14,073 nt of DNA from Phycisphaerales bacterium UBA7812. GTDB taxonomy: Bacteria > Planctomycetota > Phycisphaerae > Phycisphaerales > UBA1924. Every line of letters starts with the position of its first letter. The stretch's first letter is position 1. The DNA is taken from the NCBI GenBank assembly GCA_002480345.1, contig DLBY01000046.1, positions 1-14,073 of the forward strand, given 5' to 3'. Made by a program: the position numbers and the translations under genes. Below are positions 1 to 6,152 of the stretch, one piece after another. The notes under the pieces were generated by a model. That model searched no databases. It saw only the letters and a list, made by a program, of their open reading frames with translations, and was not told where the DNA came from.

Positions 1-1103
1 GACCCGACCGGGATCTCCGGGTCGTTCATGAGTGCCTTCAGGCGATCGCTCGCGCGTCGCATCGACCGCTGGGCACGCAGCAGATCGCCCTTCCGGCTCT
101 CGACCGTCGCGGTCGCGTCGGCGACCTGGGCCTGCACCGCGTCGAGCACCAGTCGTGCCTTGATGTCCTCCCGGACTTCGATCCCCCGATTGAGCTGAGC
201 GGTGACGATCGAGAGTTCCCGGTATGCCCGCACCAGGTCCCAGTACGCGTCCTCGGTTTCTGTCACCGTGCCGATCAGGCTGGACTTGAGGGCCGCGATC
301 GACGCCCGCTCCGCGTTCCGAGCGAGGCGCACCTCCGCGAGCCCCACATCCGCGCCGAACCCCCGCAGCAGGGGCTGGTCGAGCCCGAGCGTCAGGTTGA
401 CCGAGGTCCCCGGGTTCGGGTTGGGCAGCACACCGAACGCGGTCTGCCGCAGATCGCTGTACACGATGTCGTTCGAGACGCTGAACTGTCCACCGGTCAC
501 GAGGCTGCGGCGGAGGCCTGTCGTCGATTGCACGCTCTGCAGCGCATCGGTGACCTCGTTGAGCCCGGGGATGAACCCGGGGCCCGCCTGGGGGGTGTCC
601 CGGTCTGTCCAGGTCAGGTCGCTGAAGAAAACCCAGTCAAAGGCACTCTCCGCGGCGGTCAGCGTCGCTTCACTGATCGCCGGTCCGAGCGTCGCCTCCT
701 GCACCGCGAGGTTCCGCTTGACCGAGGATCGAACGGCGCGGTGGAGCCCGATCGAGACCGTTTGGGCGGGCCCGCCCTGCAGGTTCTTACCGAGGATCGA
801 GGCGTCCTCCGATCCCGTGGGATACGCGAACGGGTTGTACTCGCGTTCGATCTCCTCGAGATACTCCGGCTTGATCTCCAGATCACGCGAGGCGCTCTCG
901 CGGGCGAGCCGCTCTGGTCCGCGATCGGTGCTGAGCCGCTCGATCTCGGCTTCCAGCGATCGCTGGACAGCGCTCCGCAGCGATGCCTCGGCATCGTCAG
1001 AGATTGGACCCCGGCACCCCGTTGCGCCGATGACCCCAAGAGCAGCCCCGCCGATCGCGAGCCCCGCATACGCCCGCTTCAATCCGACACTCGTGTGCTT
1101 CAT
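1..1103 (-). CDS. TolC-family outer-membrane efflux protein (3' end beyond the left edge)
   Basis: My reading of the minus strand gives 367 residues from the ATG at 1103 to the window edge without a stop, so the C-terminal part is missing. The protein opens with a hydrophobic leader (MKHTSVGLKRAYAGLAIGGA) ending at Cys30 (ATGC), a possible lipid-attachment site. A charged helical region follows, then text typical of TolC-like channels: a beta segment with LTLGLDQPLLRGFG, and helices including AYWDLVRAYRELSIVTAQLNR and LMNDPEIPVG. The family forms trimeric outer-membrane and periplasmic tunnels that take cargo from inner-membrane RND, ABC or MFS pumps; no pump or adaptor gene is visible here. 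The ATG was chosen because it begins the leader and has TACAAT exactly 5 bases upstream, with no Shine-Dalgarno sequence. It is divergent from the SH3-like gene, 87 bases apart. Confidence 0.85.
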   Translation of the reverse strand, partial: MKHTSVGLKRAYAGLAIGGAALGVIGATGCRGPISDDAEASLRSAVQRSLEAEIERLSTDRGPERLARESASRDLEIKPEYLEEIEREYNPFAYPTGSEDASILGKNLQGGPAQTVSIGLHRAVRSSVKRNLAVQEATLGPAISEATLTAAESAFDWVFFSDLTWTDRDTPQAGPGFIPGLNEVTDALQSVQSTTGLRRSLVTGGQFSVSNDIVYSDLRQTAFGVLPNPNPGTSVNLTLGLDQPLLRGFGADVGLAEVRLARNAERASIAALKSSLIGTVTETEDAYWDLVRAYRELSIVTAQLNRGIEVREDIKARLVLDAVQAQVADATATVESRKGDLLRAQRSMRRASDRLKALMNDPEIPVG

Positions 1104-1108
1104 CGCCG

Positions 1109-1114
1109 ATTGTA
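1109..1114 (-). promoter_or_regulatory. -10-like box TACAAT, leaderless-type promoter of the TolC-family gene
   Basis: On the minus strand TACAAT is followed by five bases (CGGCG) and then the ATG at 1103. A -10 element at this distance would start transcription at or next to the ATG, giving an mRNA with almost no leader. No purine-rich Shine-Dalgarno sequence lies at the usual distance, and no good -35 is seen. TACAAT is the closest match to TATAAT among the boxes of this type in the window. Confidence 0.6.
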
Positions 1115-1159
1115 CCTCTTGACCCCCGCGGATCGTCCGTCTGTCGCGTCCCGGCGCGG

Positions 1160-1182
1160 TAAACTCCGGGAAGCCTGAAGGA
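1160..1182 (+). promoter_or_regulatory. Possible -10 box (TAAACT) and Shine-Dalgarno sequence of the SH3-like gene
   Basis: TAAACT at 1160-1165 could be a -10 element; no convincing -35 lies at 17 bases. GAAGGA at 1177-1182 ends 8 bases before the ATG at 1191 and is a good Shine-Dalgarno match, which fixes that start. This gene would therefore have a normal leader of about 20 bases, unlike the divergent TolC-family gene. Confidence 0.45.
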
Positions 1183-1190
1183 ACCATTCC

Positions 1191-2732
1191 ATGCGCACGG
1201 TACACACTGTCATCGCACCTTACATCTTCGCGATTCTTCTTCTCGTCGGTCTGAACGCCCCCGCAGCCGCACAAGTCGAGCCCATCGACCCCGTCTGGAT
1301 GGTCGCGACGCGCGAGGCGCCGCTCCGCTGCGGCGAACTGAGCACCTTCTACAAGGTCGCGGATCTCAAGCCCGGGCAGCTCGTCCGCGTCGACGGGCGA
1401 TCGACCCGCTGGGCGCGGGTCATCTATCCCGAGGACCTCTACGGCTTTGTGCAACACCAGAACGCCCGCGATGTCATCAGCGATGAGTCCGGACCCCGCT
1501 CGCTGACCGTCGGGGAAATCTCCGACATCAAGGCGCCCAACCAGATCTCGGGCTTGACCGGGAGTTGGCGGTCGATCTATCTCGGGGAACTCGCCGCGGG
1601 AACGCGGCTCGAGATCGTGGGGGAGGCGCTCGCCAAGGACGGGCAGATGGTCGGGTACAAGGTCCGCCCGCCCGTGCCGCCCGCGGTGGACCACCCGCCG
1701 CATGCCTTCGTTCAGATCGCCGCGCTCCGCGACGCCACCCAGGAGGAGATCGACGCGCACCGCGCCGCGCTCGAGCGGAAGAAGAACCAAGAAGAAGCGG
1801 GGGGGGATGAAGACGCGGCCTCGCCGGACACGATGTCCGACGACAACCCGGCGCAGCCCAAGCCCATCCGCAACCCCGAGAACTCGGAGACCGGGATCTC
1901 GTCCGAATCGGAAAGCGCGGCGGAAACCGACGCCGGCACGCAATCGACCGAAGCTGAGCCGAGCGAGCAGGCTTCCGACGAGGTCGACCCGGAGCCGCAA
2001 ACGGACGAGTCACTGGTCGAAGAGATGATGATCCCGACACAGGAAGACCTGTCCGAACCCGAACCCGCCACCGACGACGGCAGCGAGACGACCGGCGAGA
2101 GAGCCGATGAGGCCGCGTCCGAGGCCGAGAACGCCCCCGGGCGCGAGCCGACCGCCGAACCGGTTGCCCCGGCGCGTCGCGATTACCTGCTCTGGGAGGA
2201 ACTCGAGCAGACGCTGACGCGTGTCCGCCGCGCGGGGGGCAAGACCCTCGAGGACAGCCTCGATGAACTCATCGCGGAGTATCAGCGGAGCCTCACGAAT
2301 ACGCAGACCGCATCCGTCCGCCAGGCCCTCGGGACGAGGCTCGACTGGCTCCGTCTGCGCAAATCCGCCCGCGACCAGCGACTCGCGCTCCAGGCGGCGC
2401 TGCAGGACGCGAAAGACTTCCGCTCGGATGTCCAGCGCGAGCGAGAGGCGTGGCGCAGCGCTCGCGGTTACGACATCGTGGGGCGGCTCGTGCCCAGCGC
2501 GATCTACGACGGGCAGACCCTTCCCAAGATGTATCGGATCGTCGCCGCGGGCGAGGGCGGACTCACCCGCACGATCGGTTATGTCCAGGATCAGCCGGGC
2601 ATGAATCTCGACGCTCTCGTGGGCGAGGTCGTGGGCGTTGCCGGCGACGCGAAACTCGATGACGCGCTCAGGCTGCGTGTCATCACTCCGAGAGCGATCG
2701 ACCGATTCCGCCCTGCGGCGGTCCAGCCCTGA
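1191..2732 (+). CDS. Exported SH3-like domain protein with acidic linker and coiled-coil region
   Basis: 513 residues. A signal peptide spans about 1-28 (hydrophobic core FAILLLVGL, cleavage after APAAAQ). Residues about 35-95 look like a bacterial SH3-like domain (VATREAPLRCGELSTFYKV, then GQLVRVDGRSTRWARVIYP and YGFVQ). A second similar unit may lie at about 124-180 (YLGELAAGTRLEIVGE to HAFVQI). Residues about 195-328 are low-complexity and rich in Glu, Asp, Ser, Ala and Pro. Residues about 333-425 are charged and probably helical. A compact C-terminal domain at about 428-505 contains GRLVPSAIYDGQTLPKMYRI and GYVQDQPGMNLDALVGEVVG. SH3-like domains of this kind usually bind peptidoglycan or proteins outside the cytoplasm; the specific role is unknown. 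The ATG is supported by GAAGGA upstream. The FIST gene follows after 88 bases. Confidence 0.8.
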   Translation: MRTVHTVIAPYIFAILLLVGLNAPAAAQVEPIDPVWMVATREAPLRCGELSTFYKVADLKPGQLVRVDGRSTRWARVIYPEDLYGFVQHQNARDVISDESGPRSLTVGEISDIKAPNQISGLTGSWRSIYLGELAAGTRLEIVGEALAKDGQMVGYKVRPPVPPAVDHPPHAFVQIAALRDATQEEIDAHRAALERKKNQEEAGGDEDAASPDTMSDDNPAQPKPIRNPENSETGISSESESAAETDAGTQSTEAEPSEQASDEVDPEPQTDESLVEEMMIPTQEDLSEPEPATDDGSETTGERADEAASEAENAPGREPTAEPVAPARRDYLLWEELEQTLTRVRRAGGKTLEDSLDELIAEYQRSLTNTQTASVRQALGTRLDWLRLRKSARDQRLALQAALQDAKDFRSDVQREREAWRSARGYDIVGRLVPSAIYDGQTLPKMYRIVAAGEGGLTRTIGYVQDQPGMNLDALVGEVVGVAGDAKLDDALRLRVITPRAIDRFRPAAVQP

Positions 2733-2774
2733 CCGTCGTGAGGGAGGGGCGGGTCCGCGAATCGTCAGCGTCGG

Positions 2775-2788
2775 GCGGGATATCCCGC
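2775..2788. promoter_or_regulatory. 14-base perfect palindrome upstream of the FIST gene
   Basis: GCGGGATATCCCGC equals its own reverse complement. It lies 43 bases after the SH3-like stop and ends 32 bases before the FIST ATG, upstream of the -10-like box at 2810. It could be an operator covering the -35 zone. As RNA it could fold as a 5-bp stem with an ATAT loop and act as a weak terminator for the SH3-like gene, but no T-run follows. Confidence 0.4.
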
Positions 2789-2809
2789 GGGCGCCGCGCT
2801 CGCCGTCCC

Positions 2810-2815
2810 TAGAGT
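2810..2815 (+). promoter_or_regulatory. -10-like box TAGAGT, leaderless-type promoter of the FIST gene
   Basis: TAGAGT is followed by CGTCC and then the ATG at 2821, the same 5-base spacing seen at the TolC-family, prpB and thiS genes. There is no Shine-Dalgarno sequence before this ATG. Confidence 0.5.
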
Positions 2816-2820
2816 CGTCC

Positions 2821-4092
2821 ATGCCGTCGCACGGTCAGGGACTCCGATTCGCCCACGCGATCTCCATCCGGAGAGACGCCGCGGCTGCGACGACACAACT
2901 CGCGAAGGCGATCTCAAGCAAACTCGAAGGTCCTCCGGACCTTCTCATGATCAACGCTTCGGGCGATCACGCCTTGGGCGCCGCCGATCTCGCGACGATG
3001 CTCAGGCACGAGACCCAGGCTCGGTCCGTCATCGGGTGTTCCGCGGCCGGTGTGCTGGCGGGCACGGCGGAAATCGAGCAGAAGACCGGTGTCTCGGTTC
3101 TCGCCGCCTCGCTGCCCGGGGTCGAAATCGTCCCGCTTTCGCGCGACACCCTGCGGAAGGTGAGCGACGAGGGCACCGAAGCGTTCATCCGGCATCTGCC
3201 GGCAGACCACGCGGGCCGGCACGCCGCAACCGTCGTCTTCGCGGATCCATTCTCGACACCCGTTGCGAGCCTGATCACCGGACTCGGCGCGGCGCACACT
3301 CGATCGGGGGAAGGCCCCGTGCTCTTCGGGGGTGTCGCTTCCGGCGCTGAAACCCCCGGCGGCAACACCCTGATCCTCGACGACGACGCGTGCTTCGAAG
3401 GCGCGGTCGGGCTCGCGCTGCTGGGCGATCTCCGCTGCGACATCGCCGTGAGCCAGGGGTGCAGGCCCATCGGGCCCAACCTCACCGTGACCCGCGCGAA
3501 GGGCAATTTGCTGCTCAGGCTGGATGATCGCCCCGCGCTCGAGGTGCTCCGCGCCGTCGTCCACGGGCTCGGGGAACGCGACCGCAAACTCCTCGCGGGC
3601 GGCCTCTTCCTCGGGCGGTCGATCCACGACTCCAAAGCCCACCTGGGTCGGGGGGATTACCTCATCCGGAATGTCGTCGGCGCGGACGAAGATTCGGGCG
3701 GGGTCGCCGTCGCGGACATCCTCCCGGAGGGCGCCACTGTCAGGCTCCACTTCCGGGACGCGACAACCGCGACCGAGGATCTCGAACTCCTCCTCGACGC
3801 CCAGCAACTTCACGGCCCGCCCGCAGGCGCCTTCCTGGTCACCTGCAACGGTCGCGGCGAGCGGTTCTTCGGCAAGCAGAACCACGACAGCGTGACCATC
3901 CAGCGGGCGTTCCTGCCCGCCGAGTCCGGCAGCGAAGCCGCGAAGTCGGGCGAAGCGATCACGCCGCCCTCGGCGCCCGTCCCGCTCGCGGGGTTCTTCG
4001 CCGCGGGCGAGATCGGTCCCATCGGCGACCAGAGCTTCCTGCATGGCTACACCGCGTGCCTCGCGTGCTTCAGGGAGACCGACGGCAACTGA
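2821..4092 (+). CDS. FIST N- and C-domain sensory protein
   Basis: 423 residues with no signal peptide, so probably cytoplasmic. The FIST_N domain covers about 35-225, with the marks LLMINASGDH, SVIGCSAAGVLAG, VLFGGVASGAETPGGNT and SQGCRPIGP. The FIST_C domain covers about 236-410 and ends in the family's characteristic segment GFFAAGEIGPIGDQSFLHGY. FIST domains are known as small-ligand sensor modules, often linked to signal transduction, and amino acids have been proposed as ligands. Here no kinase, cyclase or methyl-accepting domain is fused, so this is a stand-alone sensor. The frame stays open upstream, but the ATG at 2821 is preferred because the preceding residues are arginine-rich and unlike FIST, and a -10-like box lies 5 bases before it. 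It converges on the DUF442-type gene. Confidence 0.88.
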   Translation: MPSHGQGLRFAHAISIRRDAAAATTQLAKAISSKLEGPPDLLMINASGDHALGAADLATMLRHETQARSVIGCSAAGVLAGTAEIEQKTGVSVLAASLPGVEIVPLSRDTLRKVSDEGTEAFIRHLPADHAGRHAATVVFADPFSTPVASLITGLGAAHTRSGEGPVLFGGVASGAETPGGNTLILDDDACFEGAVGLALLGDLRCDIAVSQGCRPIGPNLTVTRAKGNLLLRLDDRPALEVLRAVVHGLGERDRKLLAGGLFLGRSIHDSKAHLGRGDYLIRNVVGADEDSGGVAVADILPEGATVRLHFRDATTATEDLELLLDAQQLHGPPAGAFLVTCNGRGERFFGKQNHDSVTIQRAFLPAESGSEAAKSGEAITPPSAPVPLAGFFAAGEIGPIGDQSFLHGYTACLACFRETDGN

Positions 4093-4120
4093 GCGGGCGG
4101 CGACTGAGCCTCACCCCGTG

Positions 4121-4139
4121 GACCGCCTGGGGGGCGGTC
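4121..4139. terminator. Hairpin between convergent genes, possible bidirectional terminator
   Basis: GACCGCC (4121-4127) and GGCGGTC (4133-4139) form a perfect 7-bp stem with a TGGGG loop. It lies 28 bases after the FIST stop and overlaps the stop codon of the minus-strand DUF442-type gene. Neither side has a T-run, so it would be a weak or Rho-aided terminator. Confidence 0.4.
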
Positions 4140-4722
4140 ACTCCACATCGCGCTGTTCGCTCGCGGAACCGAACGACCGCAGGATGTCCTCCCCGCGTTC
4201 CCAAGGCTTGCCCCGCTCGGCTTCCGCCCACGCGATCGCCTCGTCGGCGCTGAGGCCCTCGCGCTGCATCCGCAGCATCGCCCACAGATAGGTCGCCCGG
4301 CCACCGCTGGCGCAGTGCAGCAGCACCGGACCATCGTGCCCGCGCACGGCGTTCTCGAACGCCGCGACGGTGCCCGCGTCGAGCGTCGATCCGCTCGTCG
4401 GGATCCGCACATAGCGCACCCCGCGTGCCGAGACGGAACGCCCGTAGTAGGGGAGGTACGCCATCTCCTCGTCTGTCCGCAGGTTGACCACAAGTCCCCC
4501 CCGGCCCGCGGCTTCGCTCGCGAACCGATCTAGCGCCGCCTCGCTGGGCTGCCCCGCGATCCAGACGCCCTCCGTGGTCGCGGGTCGGAAGTCCTCCCAC
4601 TGCATCAGCACGGGAGGATCCGGGCGTTCCGCGCGAGTCGGCGTCGCGACGCATCCCGCGAGCAGGGAGCCGCTCACCGAGACGGCGAAGAGAAAACAGA
4701 CCATCTTTCGCAACGGTTTCAT
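4138..4722 (-). CDS. DUF442-type phosphatase-like lipoprotein
   Basis: 194 residues. The N-terminus is a lipoprotein signal: MKPLRKMVCFLFAVSVSGSL, lipobox LAGC, lipidated Cys24. The mature part matches the DUF442 (beta-lactamase hydrolase-like phosphatase) fold related to tyrosine and dual-specificity phosphatases: GVWIAGQPSEAALDRF at about 52-67, LVVNLRTDEEM at about 77-87, YVRIPTSGSTL at about 104-114 and the P-loop HCASGGRATYLW at 136-147. The P-loop has C-X4-R spacing (Cys137, Arg142), as I recall for this family, rather than C-X5-R of classical PTPs. The export signal places it in the periplasm or on the outer membrane; the substrate is unknown. The frame is open far upstream, but the ATG at 4722 begins the signal peptide and has TATGCT 6 bases before it. 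Confidence 0.8.
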   Translation of the reverse strand: MKPLRKMVCFLFAVSVSGSLLAGCVATPTRAERPDPPVLMQWEDFRPATTEGVWIAGQPSEAALDRFASEAAGRGGLVVNLRTDEEMAYLPYYGRSVSARGVRYVRIPTSGSTLDAGTVAAFENAVRGHDGPVLLHCASGGRATYLWAMLRMQREGLSADEAIAWAEAERGKPWERGEDILRSFGSASEQRDVE

Positions 4723-4728
4723 GCCCTC

Positions 4729-4734
4729 AGCATA
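4729..4734 (-). promoter_or_regulatory. -10-like box TATGCT upstream of the DUF442-type gene
   Basis: On the minus strand TATGCT is followed by six bases (GAGGGC) and then the ATG at 4722. GAGG is too close to the ATG for an ordinary Shine-Dalgarno sequence. Transcription from this box would give a leaderless or nearly leaderless mRNA. Confidence 0.45.
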
Positions 4735-4764
4735 CCGGGACGCCCGCCGCCCGGTGCAGGGCGA

Positions 4765-4770
4765 TACGAT
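4765..4770 (+). promoter_or_regulatory. -10-like box TACGAT upstream of the 88-residue gene
   Basis: TACGAT lies 39 bases before the ATG at 4810. The gene also has a purine-rich Shine-Dalgarno stretch (GGAAAGAGAAG, about 4794-4804). This is one of four TACGAT copies in the window, all upstream of plus-strand genes. No clear -35 is seen. Confidence 0.45.
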
Positions 4771-4809
4771 GCGTCCGGCGCGGACGATCGCGCGGAAAGA
4801 GAAGCATGC

Positions 4810-5076
4810 ATGGTCGCCGGTCTCGGCTATTTTCCCGTCATTCTCCAGCGGTCCGACAACGACGACGCGAGCGGGATCCGCTGCAACTGGGACGAACGCC
4901 TGCTCCCCAAGCGCGACGAGCAGATCGACATGTTCTGGAGCCACAACCAGCCCAAGGGATGGGACAACGGGACCTACAAGGTTCGATCCGTCCGCTCGTG
5001 CATCCTCGATGCAGAGCCCGGGGCGCCACGGAGCCAGCCCGCGCACATCGCGGTCGATCTCGAACTGGTGACCTGA
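4810..5076 (+). CDS. Hypothetical 88-residue protein
   Basis: I do not recognise this protein. It has 88 residues, no signal peptide and no membrane segment. It has three Trp (27, 43, 51), two Cys (25, 64) and many charged residues, with a mix such as GLGYFPVILQRSDNDD and DMFWSHNQPKGWDNGTYKV that looks like a small folded beta-rich domain rather than a chance reading. The start is supported by the purine run GGAAAGAGAAG just upstream and by TACGAT 39 bases upstream. An overlapping frame beginning at an ATG four bases earlier is arginine- and proline-rich and looks like a shadow. It is divergent from the DUF442-type gene (87-base gap) and converges on the PEP-CTERM-like gene. Confidence 0.65.
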   Translation: MVAGLGYFPVILQRSDNDDASGIRCNWDERLLPKRDEQIDMFWSHNQPKGWDNGTYKVRSVRSCILDAEPGAPRSQPAHIAVDLELVT

Positions 5077-5123
5077 CCGGTGCAACAACCCCGCGAGCCG
5101 AGGCACGGAGCTCTCGTGAAGCG

Positions 5124-5162
5124 AAAAGGGCGAGCCGTGAGTCTCCCAACCACGGCTCGCCC
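5124..5162 (-). terminator. Intrinsic terminator of the PEP-CTERM-like gene
   Basis: Read on the minus strand, a perfect 12-bp GC-rich stem (GGGCGAGCCGTG against CACGGCTCGCCC, arms 5151-5162 and 5128-5139) with an 11-base loop is followed directly by TTTT (5127-5124). It begins 26 bases after the minus-strand stop codon. This is the best terminator in the window. From the other side it could still stop transcription from the 88-residue gene, but no T-run follows in that direction. Confidence 0.85.
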
Positions 5163-5188
5163 CCAGAGCGTCATCTGTTTGCGAGCGA

Positions 5189-5947
5189 TCAGCGCCCGCG
5201 CCGGCGTCGCGACGCGAGCGTGAGCCCGGCGACACCGACCCCCGCGATCCCCGGAGCGGGCACATCCGCCGCGAAGTTTGCGCCGTCCAGCCAACCCTGC
5301 CGCCCCGACCAGTACGACAGCACGCCTTCGTCGTCGTATTCCGTCGTGAGCGAAGTGACCGGGTGGAGCCACACGCCCACGCTCGAACCGAACCCGATCC
5401 CGAACCAGTCCTCGGCGCCGCCCTCCCCCGGATAGGCAGGCGTGTGCGCGTTGATCAGCGTCGCGTCGAGCACCAGCCGCAACCGCCGCCCTGCGTTGTC
5501 ATCGAGCACAGAGGCTTCGAGAATCGAGGGCGCATTCTCGAGCAGCGGGGAGACCCCGAAGATCAGGTCGGGCGACTGCGTCCCGTAGAGTGCCGATCCA
5601 TCCCGGTACGAGGTCTGCGTGTTCATCCCGTTGTAGGCGAACGCGGAAACGCGGACATTGCTGACATCCGTCGCGTCGAAGTACACCAAGCCGAGCTCGC
5701 CCCCGTTGCCCTTGGGATTCGGGCCATCGTTCAACGCAAGTGTGAACCCTTCCGCGATCCGGTCCGAGAACGCGATCTCCCAGGCCAGCGTGCGGCTGAC
5801 AGCGTCGTACGAACCCCAGACGGATTCGAACGCGCCGCCACTGTTGCTGAAACTGCCCCCATCGCCGGGTTCCCACGACCAGGTATAGACATCAGCGTGC
5901 GACGCGCTGCACGCCGACGCGATGACCAGGCAGAAGATCCGCTTCAT
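5189..5947 (-). CDS. Secreted protein with PEP-CTERM-like C-terminal sorting signal
   Basis: 252 residues. A signal peptide spans about 1-18 (MKRIFCLVIASACSASHA, mature start DVYTW). The body is rich in aromatic, Gly, Ser and Asp residues (TWSWEPGDGGSFSNSGGAF, FTLALNDGPNPKGNGGELGL, LINAHTPAYPGEGG, VGVWLHPVTSLTTEY), consistent with an extracellular beta-sandwich. The tail at about 229-252 is VPAPGIAGVGVAGLTLASRRRRGR without its last residues altered: a PAPG motif, a short hydrophobic helix and a basic cluster, as in planctomycete PEP-CTERM variants processed by an exosortase-like system. No exosortase gene is present here. The function of the body is unknown. The start at 5947 is chosen for the signal peptide and for AGGGGA 7 bases upstream; a TTG at 5971 in the same frame is less likely. 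Confidence 0.82.
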   Translation of the reverse strand: MKRIFCLVIASACSASHADVYTWSWEPGDGGSFSNSGGAFESVWGSYDAVSRTLAWEIAFSDRIAEGFTLALNDGPNPKGNGGELGLVYFDATDVSNVRVSAFAYNGMNTQTSYRDGSALYGTQSPDLIFGVSPLLENAPSILEASVLDDNAGRRLRLVLDATLINAHTPAYPGEGGAEDWFGIGFGSSVGVWLHPVTSLTTEYDDEGVLSYWSGRQGWLDGANFAADVPAPGIAGVGVAGLTLASRRRRGR

Positions 5948-6098
5948 TCCCAATCCCCTTGATCGGAGCAACCGAACCCAGACGAGGATCCGGCTCGGTC
6001 GACTGTTCCTACTGACGCAAGTGGTCCTATTCCGAACTCATGCGAGCCAGCCGGACCGGTCGATTGCGTCTCGCCGCGGGTCGCCCGCGCCCGTACAG

Positions 6099-6135
6099 AT
6101 GGTCCGAGCGGACCATCCGGCGTCACGCTCGGACC
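6099..6135. promoter_or_regulatory. Two overlapping inverted repeats, possible operator of prpB
   Basis: GGTCCGAGCG (6101-6110) pairs perfectly with CGCTCGGACC (6126-6135) across 15 bases. Within the same stretch ATGGTCC (6099-6105) pairs perfectly with GGACCAT (6110-6116) across 4 bases. The two pairings share the left arm and exclude each other, so the region holds three GGTCC/GGACC half-sites. It ends 6 bases before the -10-like box at 6142 and would cover the -35 zone, the usual place for a regulator to bind. The rest of the 205-base gap between the PEP-CTERM-like gene and prpB shows no other convincing element. Confidence 0.5.
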
Positions 6136-6141
6136 CGCGCG

Positions 6142-6147
6142 TACGAT
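6142..6147 (+). promoter_or_regulatory. -10-like box TACGAT, leaderless-type promoter of prpB
   Basis: TACGAT is followed by CCGGC and then the ATG at 6153, a 5-base spacing. No Shine-Dalgarno sequence precedes the ATG. The inverted repeats just upstream would sit over the -35 zone. Confidence 0.55.
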
Positions 6148-6152
6148 CCGGC

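Noticed and set aside
202..1122. Plus-strand frame of 306 residues at the left end
   Set aside because: The minus strand encodes a TolC-family protein with recognisable motifs through the same region.
1119..1165. TTGACC at 1119 as a -35 for TAAACT at 1160
   Set aside because: The spacing is 35 bases, far from the 16-18 needed.
2914..4044. Minus-strand frame of 376 residues opposite the FIST gene
   Set aside because: FIST N and C motifs on the plus strand are clear; the minus frame shows no domain.
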